From: Haematobia irritans
Lineage: Eukaryota; Arthropoda; Insecta; Diptera; Muscidae
Reading direction: 5' to 3'
Length of the DNA stretch: 64,000 nucleotides
NCBI RefSeq assembly: GCF_050003625.1
Contig: NC_134398.1
Coordinates: 90,843,832 to 90,907,831, forward strand
Shown: in pieces, positions 35,201 to 45,055 of the stretch
Layout of the letters: every line of letters begins with the position of its first letter
Position numbering within the stretch: position 1 is the stretch's first letter
Position numbers and translations under genes: made by a program
The notes under the pieces: model-generated
What the model saw: the letters and a program-made list of their open reading frames with translations, nothing else
Databases searched by the model: none
What the model was told of the DNA's origin: nothing

Positions 35201-36493
35201 AAATCTATTAATCGTAGCCCCATTTTGAAATTGTTACCATTTCTGGACGAAAATGGTCTTTTAAGAGTAGGGGGGCGCTTACAAAATTCAAATTTTGCAT
35301 ATGATATAAAACATCCATTAATACTTTCAAAGTGTAACCCCTTATCGTATTTAATTATTGTGGATGCACATGAGAGAACTTTACACGGAGGAGTCACCTT
35401 AACTATGTCTTTTGTTAATCGTCGATTTTGGATAGTATCAGGCAACCAGCTTGCTAAGGGTGTTGTCCATAGATGTATTAAGTGCTACAAGTACATTGCA
35501 AAGACATCCCAGCAGGTAATGGGAAACTTACCTGCGGTTCGGTTGAATATGACAAGGCCTTTTAGACACAGTGGCGTTGATTACGCTGGCCCTATATTAA
35601 TAAAAAACTCAAATCTACGGTCTTCTACTGTTTCTAAAGGATATATTTGCCTGTTCATTTGTATGGTTACAAAAGCTATACATTTGGAAGCGGTGACAGA
35701 TATGACTACAACAGCTTTTTTGGCCGCTTTCAAAAGATTTATATCCCGAAGGGGCACATGTACAGATATTTATTCTGATTGTGGCACAAACTTTGTGGGT
35801 GCCTCAAAAGAACTTCGAATTCTCCACAACAAAAACTTGAAATCTTTGCCGGAAGAACTTCGTCATTACTTAAGTTTGACAAATACTACTTGGCACTTCA
35901 TCCCACCAGCTTCCCCAAACTTTGGCGGTCTATGGGAAGCTGGTGTAAAATCTGTAAAACATCATCTTAAGAGAGTCACTAACGACCGAAATCTTACATT
36001 TGAGGAATTAGCGACGTTGCTCTGCCAAATAGAAAGCTGTCTTAATTCAAGACCTCTTTGTCCTTTATCGTCGGACCCGTCAAATTTCGAAGCGTTAACA
36101 CCGGCACATTTTCTCGTTGGGGAGCCCACAACTTGTTTGCCAGAACAATCTCTATTAGATACGAATATGAATATCTTGACCAGGTGGAAAATCGTGGAAA
36201 AGTTAAAGCAACACTTCTGGATGAGATGGCATCACGAATATTTGAATCGTTTACAAGCGCGGCCTAAATGGCTGAAAACCACAGTTGATCCTAAAGTCGG
36301 AGATTTGGTGTTAGTGGCAGACGACAGGTGTGGGCCTGGGCAATGGATACTCGGTCGCATTGTAAATACTCATCCAGGACCCGATGGAAAAACAAGGGTG
36401 GTATCAGTTTTAGTGAAAAACAAAACTATAAAAAGACCAATTTCTAAAATTTCTCTACTTCCAGACAATACACCACCATCTGAAAGCAGCTAA
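32246..36493 (+). CDS. BEL/Pao Pol (zinc knuckles, PR, RT, RNase H, integrase)
   Basis: Open frame of at least 1415 codons, in frame -1 relative to gag and open further upstream to about 32170; no ATG at its start. In order (residues counted from 32246): Cys/His knuckles CTFCEKSHNLSKC and CHNCLMAGHDHNNC (about 32-75); aspartic protease LLDPGSQGSLIS (about 150); RT with FCSDIEKMFRQI and catalytic YVDDIISG (about 560); RNase H with CDAS (about 735), PRLELCAA and WSDSS (about 808); integrase HHCC zinc finger (about 1041-1079); catalytic core GVDYAGP, SDCGTNF and GLWEAG giving D, D, E (about 1111, 1176, 1229); then a C-terminal DUF5641-like domain with KVGDLVLVAD. All catalytic residues I can check are present and there is no internal stop. 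Confidence 0.93.
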   Translation: MDKNKKLKSSSKNGKASCNVSQISKKTSIVCTFCEKSHNLSKCFRFLALSLNNKINFLNDRNICHNCLMAGHDHNNCKSPFRCMTCKKSHHTMLHPEEFVRETDASGVGVDGPSTGRVTSHAAQTFHSVLLYTIRLNVLTHCGAFSLRALLDPGSQGSLISESAVQLMGLRRFRSQCKVVGVGQGSENLSRFSVELDLYTRKQQLVLSCTALVLPNLSSYTPDPASRNISLPNVEIESLADPFFYKSDSIDLILGSDICSKIKIPTESFIYNDLFFQNTHFGWVFSGPNNTETSNKINIHNVNLESILKSFWEQEEIPLRRKLSNEELACEDHFRATTTRNRDGRYMVSLPFRSVLSDGSSPRIHNNVFNAFRRLGQLEMSFVRKPLYCESYRNFMLEYEVLGHMTKVGVYPKDVRRNSYFLPHHGVLKENSSTTKLRVVFDGSSHTGDNKSLNSELSPGPALQNDLPGIMTKWRRHRIAFCSDIEKMFRQINVYQEHRKFQQILWRFNPHEEIGIYELNTVTYGTAPAPFLAIRVLRQLAKDFEQTYTKAAKILIEDSYVDDIISGADCFDDALSLYKDLCTLLRNGGFNLRKWITNSKELLEQIPESDRETSATLNFDRYNVVKTLGIQWNIFSDSFSFTVNLDQNPLVSKRMILSESARLYDPLGWLTPTTVIAKSLFKQLWEYGIDWDEEIPLEIRNCWLRHRSSLSQLSRLVIPRWIHCTSDSTIDLHCFCDASTTAYAAVIYGRVIASDGIYINILQAKSKVSPIKTVSIPRLELCAASLCVQLSQKVKESLKDLKIGSIVYWSDSSTVLSWIRKSPSNWTVYVANRVADIQRLSNPVQWRYVPSQLNPADCASRGILAEELVEQHSWWFGPKFLYESESSWPENLTNLCTSEEEKVRKASTNSAIRKTYPDIFCRFSKLQTLLRVVSLCFRFVHNCRNPDKRVTDPLSLSEINMTLNILVKVTQRLDFSNEIASISAGKSINRSPILKLLPFLDENGLLRVGGRLQNSNFAYDIKHPLILSKCNPLSYLIIVDAHERTLHGGVTLTMSFVNRRFWIVSGNQLAKGVVHRCIKCYKYIAKTSQQVMGNLPAVRLNMTRPFRHSGVDYAGPILIKNSNLRSSTVSKGYICLFICMVTKAIHLEAVTDMTTTAFLAAFKRFISRRGTCTDIYSDCGTNFVGASKELRILHNKNLKSLPEELRHYLSLTNTTWHFIPPASPNFGGLWEAGVKSVKHHLKRVTNDRNLTFEELATLLCQIESCLNSRPLCPLSSDPSNFEALTPAHFLVGEPTTCLPEQSLLDTNMNILTRWKIVEKLKQHFWMRWHHEYLNRLQARPKWLKTTVDPKVGDLVLVADDRCGPGQWILGRIVNTHPGPDGKTRVVSVLVKNKTIKRPISKISLLPDNTPPSESS

Positions 36494-36682
36494 ATATTGA
36501 GAGCATTTAATCTACAAAACACAAAGAAGATACAAAATCTCAAACCACACAAGAATCATGGATGTCGCCTATAAATCTTTAAACGCTGTGAGTCGGAGCA
36601 TAGCGGAGGCAGCGCCTCGACTAAATTTCTCCCAACGAAAGGCCATCCATTGATTATAAACATTTATGAACATTCGTTCATT

Positions 36683-36693
36683 GAGGGGGAGAA
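36683..36693 (+). promoter_or_regulatory. BEL/Pao polypurine tract
   Basis: GAGGGGGAGAA immediately before the 3' LTR, the expected plus-strand primer. Confidence 0.85.
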
Positions 36694-37447
36694 TGTTGCT
36701 GGAAAACTGTATTTTCTTAAACATCATCGCACTAAATTCATTTATATCAAATTCATTTCATATCAAATGTATTTAAATATTCTTTTAAATTTATAAACTT
36801 TTTTAAAATTAATTTCCAAACTGTATTTCTGTACCTATTTAAATTGCGGATAGTATACTTAAGCGTTTTTTTCGATAATTGACAATTTGATTTGTATTAC
36901 CATTCTCTCACTTGGCTGAGATACATTTAATTTACCACCGCTCTTTCTCTCTTCCGAAATTCGAAAACAATAAGAACATAAACGGATCTTTTCGGGAGTG
37001 AAGAATAGCAACAAGTAGACTGCAGAGATTCTAAGTTGCTTGCATGAATGTTTAAACCATACACAAATCTACATATATTTATATTTGCGTGGGTGAATGC
37101 GTTTATGCTTGACATACAGACATCACTAAGCAGATCTTCTTCATCAAGAAGACTTTTAAGGTTTCTTGGCTGTAAAACTTTTCTTTAAACTCTCTCTCTA
37201 GTTTTGACTGTCATACGAGCAACACTAAGTATACTCCGCTTAACTGCCTAACAAATTGTAAATTCTTTTCATTACAGGAAAAAGAAATAAACGATTTTTG
37301 TAATTTTCGTTGTAACGAAGACATCTTTTCTATTTCTTTCATTTTTTTATTATTTTGAAGAGTGTTTAAAATTTCTATTAATTAATATAAAAATTTCTGA
37401 TTATTAATTAGAAATTTTTATATAGTGAGTATAGATTTTCTTAAACA
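36694..37447 (+). repeat. BEL/Pao 3' LTR
   Basis: 754-bp copy of 30340-31092, followed by the GTTTG duplication (37448-37452). Confidence 0.95.
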
Positions 37448-37880
37448 GTTTGTAATAAGCATTTAAATGGTTCTCAAATGCCGCAAACATGTTCTATTAT
37501 TTAAATGACAGAATTTGAGACCATTACATGGTCGAGAAAATAATGTTCCTGACCATTCAATTTGTTTACTTTTTTGCAGAGAAAAAAGTATTTTTATAGG
37601 TTACGTATAGACATGTCTAGAACCATTACATGGTCATAAAAACCATGTACATTGTTTTCGTGACCTTTTACTTTTTTAATTTCTTTGCAGCGAAAAGAAT
37701 TTTATAAAAACATTGAGCAGGTACACACGATTTTAATTTTGCGCGTCAGTCGTGTGTTGATTCTTTCTTGGAATGGACGGAGAATACGGAATTACTGCGT
37801 TTTGTGTTAATTAATTTATTCAGAAGAGGCACGTGGTTTTATGCGAACACAAAAAAGGAAAGTGTAATTGAAAAAAATTT

Positions 37881-38020
37881 ACTTGGTTTTTGTTCTGCAT
37901 TTTGCTGATGGTATGTATTTTTATTTGCAGTTACATTATGCTTGCTTTTATTTACTTGGTTTTTGTTCTGCATTTTGCTGATGGTATGTATTTTTATTTG
38001 CAGTTACATTATGCTTGCGT
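37881..38020. repeat. 73-bp tandem duplication in element E
   Basis: A block beginning ACTTGGTTTTTGTTCTGC occurs at 37881 and 37954. Each copy contains a GTATGT and, 13 bp later, a TTTGCAG, that is donor-like and acceptor-like signals. Confidence 0.8.
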
Positions 38021-38589
38021 TTGTACATTTTATGGGCACGACGTAAATATGGAATGATTACATATTGTTGAAATTGAACCAAAATAGAGTGTGGAAAATT
38101 ATATGATGTTTGCTTGCACGACATTATAAATACAAATAAACAATGAATTGGTTTATAAATAAATAAAAACAAATAAATAAAGTTAATTTTGTGTTTTCTT
38201 TTCTTTTCTCAAGTGGCGTCCTTTTTTCGACGACGAAAAAAGTTTTTTCATAAAGATCAAAACATTTTAGGTTGTGACCACACTGGTAGAAAAATGTGTC
38301 GTACTATTAACGAACGGGCTTCGTTGATTATTTTTCGTTAGTATTACGAAATTTTTCGTTATAAGAACGAAAGTGATCCTTAATACAACGAAATCAATCG
38401 TTAAAAGACAATTTTATGTTTTGGTTTTTCGTTATATTAATGGAACACGTTTCGTTAATATTACGAATATTAACTTTGTATTTTTTTCAAGAATTATAAT
38501 AAAAATTTTTTCCAAGATGAAATTATTATAATCATTTGCACATAGAGGGTAACTTTTGGAAACTTTTGGCCCTTAAAACAGTCGTTTTA

Positions 38590-40008
38590 CACTGGTAGAA
38601 AAATGGTTCGTACTATTAACGAACGGGCTTCGTTGATTACTTTTCGTTAATATTACGAAATTTTTCGTTATAAGAACGAAAGTCATCGTTAATACAACGA
38701 AATCAATCGTTAAAAGACAATTTTGTGTTTTGGATTTTCGTTATATTAATGAAACACGTTTCGTTAATATTACGAATATTGACTTTGTAATTTTTTCAAG
38801 TATTAGAATAAAAAAAATTTTCCAAGATGAAATTATTACAATCATTTGCACATAGAGAGTAACTTGTGGAAACTTTTAGCCCTTAAAACAGTCGTTTTAT
38901 ATACTTCGAAACTGGAATTGGAAATTTCATTTATAAAACGAAAGCGATCGTTAATATAATGATATGGATCGTTAAAAAATAAATTTTAAATTGTTATATT
39001 TCGTCATATTAATGAAATATGTTCATTAATAATACGAATGGGAGTTTGAGTATTTCTGCCTCTCCGTACTCTCTCTCTAAAACGTCTCTCCATACTCTCT
39101 AATACGTCTGTAGCATCTATGTAATTTGTACATACACATCTAAGCATGGCAATAAGCACATGTTTGAAAAAACAAACGGTAAAAAGTTCAACAGAAAACT
39201 TGTCTGATGGGAAACCTTAACAACATTTACGTTCTTTTCGCTGAAGAGTGCACAGGCTCATTACAGTTTCGTTGTGTATAATAAACATAGATGGTGGGTG
39301 AGTTGGTGTTTTTTGTATATTCGCAAGAAATTTAGTGTAAATTTTTAATCTTTAGCGAAAATGCCACGGGGAAGTGAACTTTCAGATGAAGAAGGCGGAA
39401 CAATTACCGTAATGAACCTTGGTTGCAAAAATAAATTGGATAAATGGACACGGCGATACGATTATCATTTTTTGGTCTTAGAAATTAGAGGCTTGTTTTC
39501 TTAAGTGAAAGTCACACTATATGATTATTAAATTACTTAATTTGTCAATTAATATTATTTCCTACTGTACGAGTATATAAATCCTATTTCAAAGATCTTA
39601 ACAAAAAATAATACACTACCAATGACTACATTCAAATACAATAATTGGTTGGGTTTCATTAATATAACGTTTGTGTTCATTTATACAACGTTCGCCTTTC
39701 GTTCATACAATGAAAAAACTGGGTTCATACAATGAATGATTTTCGTTCATATAACGTATAAGCTGCATCCATACAATGAATAAATTTCATTCATACAACG
39801 AATAATATTCGTTAATACAACGAAAAGGCTACGTAGCAGCAACGTAATTATTCGTTAATACTACGAAATGTACTCCATAAAGGGTTTCGTAAATATAACG
39901 TAAAATTACGTTGTTATAACGAAATGCTACGTTGGCTGACTTTTAATGAAGAATTTCGTTAATACAACGTAGAAATTCATCGTATTAACGAAACTTTTTC
40001 TACCAGTG
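38590..40008. mobile_element. Element B, inner copy, inserted in the outer one (TA duplication)
   Basis: 1419-bp copy with the same termini. The outer element reads CAGTCGTTTTA, inner copy, TATATACTCC. The inner copy itself contains the empty site CAGTCGTTTTATATAC at about 38890, which shows that exactly TA was duplicated. It carries a short open stretch with ATG at 39361. Confidence 0.9.
39361..39504 (+). pseudogene. Possible Tc1-like transposase N-terminus in element B
   Basis: ATG after an acceptor-like TTTAATCTTTAG; translation starts MPRGSELSDEEGGTITV, similar to the first residues of Tc1-type transposases (basic start, then the first HTH helix). It loses similarity within about 40 codons and ends at TAA. 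A second, altered copy (MHRGSELSDEEGG) is at about 40392. A donor-like GGTGAGT lies near 39297, so this may be the second exon of a decayed transposase gene. The family assignment is tentative. Confidence 0.4.
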
Positions 40009-41146
40009 TATATACTCCGAAACTGGAATTGAAAATTTCATTTATAAAACGAAAGCGATAGTTAATATAATGATTATGGATCGTTAAAAAATAAATTTTA
40101 AATTGTTAATTTCGTCATATTAATGAAATACGTTCATTTGTACATACACATCTAAGCATGGCAATAAGCACATGTTTGCGTATGTGTCTTGAAAAACAAA
40201 CGGTAAAAAGTTCAACAGAAAACTTGTCTGATGGCAAACATTAACAACATTTACGTTCTTTTCGCTGAAGAGTGCACCGGCTCATTACAGTTTCGTTGTG
40301 AATAATAAACATAAATGGGTGAGGTGAGTTAAATTGGTGTTTTTTGTATATTGGCAAGAAATTTAGTGTACATTTTTAATCTTTAGTGAAAATGCACCGG
40401 GGAAGTGAACTTTCAGATGAAGAAGGCGGAACAATTACCGTAATGAACCTTGGTTCCAGAAAAATTGGATAAATGGACTCGGCGATACGATTATCATTTT
40501 TTGATCTTAGAAATAAGAGGCTTTTTTTCTTAAGTGAAAGTCACAATATATGATTATTAAATTACTTAATTTATCAGTAAATATTATTTCCTACTGTATA
40601 TAAATCATAGTTCAAAGATCTTAACAAAAAAAAAACACTACCAATGACTACACTCAAATGCAAATACAACGAATAATATTCGTTAATACAACGAAAAGGC
40701 TACGTAACAGCAACGTAATTATTCGTTAATACTACGAAATGTATTCCATAAAGGGTTTCGTAAATATAACGTAAAATTACGTTGTTATAACGAAATGCTA
40801 CGTTGGCTAACTTTTAATGAAGAATTTAGTTAATACAACGTAGAAATTCATCGTATTAACGAAACTTTTTCTACCAGTGCATGTTCTTTTAACAGAAAGA
40901 AAAACATTTTTGACGAATACCATAACATTTTAGATCGTGACCATTGTCATTTGATTCAAACTAAATTATTTTTATCAATATAATAACATTTCAGATGAGG
41001 ACAATATTATTTATTTCGTAGAATCATGTTCACTGAGCAAACATGGTTGCAGGTGAAAATGTTACATGGTCGCCGCAAAAATAGCTCTTATCATATTATT
41101 TTGCTCTTCGAAAATGGTTGTGACAATCATGTTTCTTCTCTGCGTG

Positions 41147-42413
41147 TATGTAAATTCCTTCGATAAACTGACTTTTGAATATACACACACAAAAGTGTTA
41201 TAACTAAAGTTTTAGTTGTATTCCCTCAGAAGCGGTTTTTTGTTTTTATACCCAAACATGATTTTTTGTGTAATGTGTTTGTTGTTTTGCTTTTTCATCG
41301 ACTTATTATATCTTTGTTACATATTGTTTCTGCAATAAGCACATATTATTATTATTGCCAAATTTCGCGCTCACACATTTTTGGTATTTGGTCCTCAGAA
41401 AGAGGTGCAAATGCTGATAAAGCTAGAAAAGAGAAGCATGTCGTGAAGCTATATTGAAAATGAGGAATACACATTTATTTATTATTATTTTTAGAAAATT
41501 TTAACTAAACAGTATTACATTATGCCGATATCACAAAAATAATTTTTCGACACATTCAAGAAAATTTATTTGATATAATTATTTTTTTCACTTGTTAAAG
41601 AAAATTTATTAGCAATTAAAATTAAACCTTAGGAAGGAACAAATCGATCAGCAAGCGTTAATGAAGTTATATCGCTTATTACTGAAGCACATTTAACATC
41701 AATATTTGACAATAAGAAGCTTTGTAAACCGTAAACTTAAAACCATTTTTTACTATTCTACGATAACATTTGAATGAAAAAAGTGAAAGAAAGTTCAAAG
41801 TTAGACCATACCGCTACTCGAATATTAGAACGTAAAACAATTCTGGAAACAATTGTTTCACGAAAAACTGCTAGATAAAAAATAGCAAAAAAAGCTAAAA
41901 AAAATATTGTATCAAATTTCACATTTTTGATTGAAATTTAAAAACATAAAATCTTTATTTCACTTAAAATGCATATTAATTTAATTCTATTCATTTTAAT
42001 TGTACTTCTGTGAGACTATAAGAATATCTAAGTCATATCGGCTCCGTTTGCGTATTCGATAAATTTTGATTACTATCACAAATTTTACTGGAAGTCATTC
42101 GTTTACACCATAAAGAACATTTTTTCCCAGTAAAAACTTGCAGGAGGTAGCATACAATTATCAGCAAATCCAATGTGCGATATATTGCAGAATGTCACAT
42201 AGAGGTGTATTAGAAAATATCAATATGTTTCAATTGGTTTAAACCCATTGAATTAATCATAAATTCGTGAACGTAGACATTTTTGCTAATTTTACCCAGA
42301 GAGTAAAACCCATTCTTGCTATCTTGCAAGTTTATACTGAATACCTTTTATTGGAAATTCGCGCAAACAAACCTATTGTTGTCCAATTTTCGTAAATGTA
42401 ATTCCATTTCATT
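41147..42413. other. Non-coding; fragment of element Y
   Basis: No gene seen. About 41480-41640 resembles element Y (TTTTCGACA.ATTCAAGAAAATTTATT). The rest is AT-rich sequence that I cannot assign. Confidence 0.5.
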
Positions 42414-43498
42414 CACAGAAAAAAAGTGTCTCGTAAATTTAAGAAGATTTTTACAATAATTTATTACAAGAATTTTCCAGAATTTTAGTTCATTTTTCGT
42501 ATTTTCAACGAAAATTAACTACTCGAAAGGAAATTTTACAAATTCTAAGTAGCAAACGTTTAGTTCATGGCCTACAAAATACGATGGAAATTTCCTTAAA
42601 AAATTTCTTAACTGGTAGTTAAAAATTCGTTTGTCATGCTATAAAACTACATGTGAAATGTAAAGTATTTTCTAAATAATAAGTGCAATTTACTATAAGA
42701 TTTTTTTGTATGAGAAAATATTTTTTTACGAAAAATGAACTTGAAAGTGGATAGCAATTTCTTACTGACAATTCCTATAGTTAATAATTGTTGGTAAAAA
42801 ATTACCCAATGAAATATTTTTAGTTCACATGTAATTAAATTTATAGACATTTTCGTCAAAAATGGTAGATAACATTTCATGAAAATTTTGCAAATTTTAA
42901 GTTAAACGTTTCATCGTTCATAAACTGGTGTGCCTTTACGAATATTATTCTTAGAGTAAATTGTCAGCAGATGCGATGAACTAATGCATAGTACAGAGAT
43001 CTTTATCGGCATAGTGGAATGTGATTAATGTAAAGATGAGTTTTGACTTGAGTTTTGTTGTGTATACATGAGCGTGGGGTTGTTTTTATTTTTGTTCATT
43101 TAGTGGTTTGTGTGTGTGTGTTTTTTATTCGCGGATGGTTTATTTGGCTGGATGAGGTGTTGTTTTCAATAAAGGCACATGTGTTTTTGTTGTTGTAGGA
43201 ATGTTTTGGCTTTGCTTGGTTTTGTTTGGCATGCTTCAGTTGTGTAGTTGGCGTTGGCGTGGATTGTTGCATCTTTTAAGCAGGTATGCAACAAGGGAAT
43301 ATAAAGGCATGGAATATTTTGGATTTTTGAGACATATATTGGTGTTTGTTTATTAAACCTTTTAAATGAAAGTTATTAATATTTTATTGGTAGTTTAGAA
43401 AAAAGTTATTAAGAATATTTAGGAAAATATGTATGTTGAAATTAAAAGTGTATTGAAATTTTTATTATTCAATATAAAAAATTAATATTCAATTCCAG

Positions 43499-44910
43499 AT
43501 GAATTTGGAAAACGTTCAGCGTATAGTTTAGTCATAAATTGGTAAGTATATATTTTTTTAAATGGCTTTCTTTTAAAAAGAATATTTTTTATGTATATTA
43601 TTATTTGTTAATTATTTTTTTGGAAACCAGTTTAATGTTTTTCTTTCACGAAAATTTTGCAAATTTTAAAAACAACATTTAATTTCAGAGCAACTCCAGA
43701 TGGATTCGAACAAATTTAAAAAATAGAGAATTGGTAAGTTTTCTTTTAGAAATTGGCTTTATTTCATCTAGAATATTTACGTTTTTGTGACCTTTTTATC
43801 ATCAAAATTACAGGTTTTTAATAGCTTATTTTAGTATTTCTTCAATTTTGGAAACCTATATAATATTTTTAATGTAAAAACAAATATTTAATTTCAGAAT
43901 AACCCCTTAAAAATTTGGACAAATTTTTAGTACTCCTTTTAATTTAATAGTGAATTTGTAAGGATTCTTTAACTTTCTTTTAACTCTGGACAGTCACATC
44001 CTTATTTTTTGTACATTAACGTCATCCTTCGTCATTTTGACTACGGCTGATTTCAAGACGCCATAATTTTCATCGTGAGCGAAAAAGTCAACCAAACTTG
44101 AATTTATTTTCTTATTCAATTTGGTTTTAAGTAGTAAAAAACAAAAATTCATAAAACGGTCGAAGTAGTATAACTTAAATTTACCATTACCCAATAGACT
44201 AAAATACATTTTAAATCGAAAATGAAATTACGTGTCGTCATTTTGACGAATGATGACTGTCTAGGGCTATCAAGAATATTTGGTTTTTTATGCATATTAT
44301 TATTTTTTCATTAGATTTTTTGAAAACCTATTTAATAATTTTATTTAATGTAAAAAATAAATACTTAATTTCAGAGTAACCCAAATAAATTTGGACAACT
44401 TATTATATTTCCCCTCAGCGTACAATTTAATAGAGAATTGGTAAGTTTTATATTAAAACTTTGGATTTCTTTCAACTAGAATATTTATTTTATTATATCC
44501 TTCACAACGATAACAACACAGTTTTATGAGTTTATTTAGAATACTTCATTATTTCTCTAATTGTTTCAGGTACAAATTTTATGAGATACGTTTTCCAAAG
44601 GAAAGTTGAATTCCTTACACCATTTGATAAAATGCCCCCAAATATGGTAAGTTACAAGCTAAAATGAAGAATTAAAAATTATATTTCATAACATGGTGTT
44701 AATTTTTCATTTTCATTATTTCATTATTGTTTCCATTTTTTTCCAGCAAGATATGTGAAATAATTACCTACGATGAATAAAAAAAGGATAAGTCAAAATG
44801 TCCAAACAGCGGGTTCAAATGAACTACTCTCTGTTCCACGTGGTCATAATTTTTATTCACAAAAAACATTGTATTAAGAACTTTCATCATAAGTTTTTAT
44901 AATAAAGTAC
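43499..44910 (+). ncRNA. Candidate multi-exon transcript unit with duplicated exon cassettes
   Basis: Five short segments are each bounded by an acceptor (TTTAATTTCAG or similar) and a donor (mostly TTG|GTAAGT): 43499-43541, 43689-43733, 43898-43957 (weaker donor GTAAGG), 44375-44440 and 44570-44646. A sixth begins at 44747 after TTTTTTTCCAG and has AATAAA at 44901. Segments 1-4 share sequence (AATTTGG.CAA, CAGCGTA.A.TTTA, AGAATTG) and their introns share starts and ends, so the cassette arose by tandem duplication. No long ORF spans them, hence a non-coding call. Whether it is transcribed is unknown. Confidence 0.35.
43985..44265. mobile_element. MITE with GACAGTCA termini in a cassette intron
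   Basis: Ends GACAGTCACATCC and, in reverse complement, GACAGTCATCATTCGTC, with CGTCATTTTGAC motifs near both ends. About 280 bp, no ORF. The termini resemble Tc1-type MITEs. It explains why the intron after the third exon-like segment is longer than the others. Confidence 0.6.
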
Positions 44911-45055
44911 TTTTGCTTAAAGAAAGTTAAATTTTAATGTATGAAAATTTTCATAATAGTAAAACGGTTTGTTGTTCCTTTAATTATTTAATTTCTCTGT
45001 ACTGTGGAATGATTGATTTAAAAATAGTTTAGTCGTCGACATTTTAAAGAGACTG

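Larger units (their letters stand above)
30340..37447 (+). mobile_element. BEL/Pao LTR retrotransposon, nearly intact
   Basis: 7.1-kb element with two LTRs, primer-binding site, gag, pol with PR-RT-RH-IN, polypurine tract and a 5-bp duplication GTTTG. No envelope-like ORF follows pol; the stop at 36491-36493 is followed by about 200 bp before the 3' LTR. The domain order with integrase last and the gag family identify BEL/Pao rather than Ty3 or Copia. Inserted in element E. Confidence 0.95.
38281..40879. mobile_element. Element B, outer copy (TIR CACTGGTAGAAAAA, CA duplication)
   Basis: Ends CACTGGTAGAAAAA on both sides in inverted orientation; CA at 38279-38280 and 40880-40881. The interior is full of ACGAAA/TTTCGT and TTCGTTAATA.TACGAA palindromic motifs in both orientations, probable subterminal binding sites. 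Interrupted at position 38589/40009 by a second copy of itself. Confidence 0.85.
30206..41146. mobile_element. Element E (TIR CACGCA.AGAA.AAACATG, TA duplication) with large nested insertions
   Basis: Left end CACGCACAGAAAAAACATG; right end in reverse complement CACGCAGAGAAGAAACATG. TA flanks both (30204-30205 and 41147-41148). It carries many copies of ACCATTACATGGTC-like palindromes near both ends, probable subterminal binding repeats. It is interrupted by the BEL/Pao element (30340-37447) and by the nested B pair (38281-40879). No transposase is seen in what remains. Confidence 0.75.
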
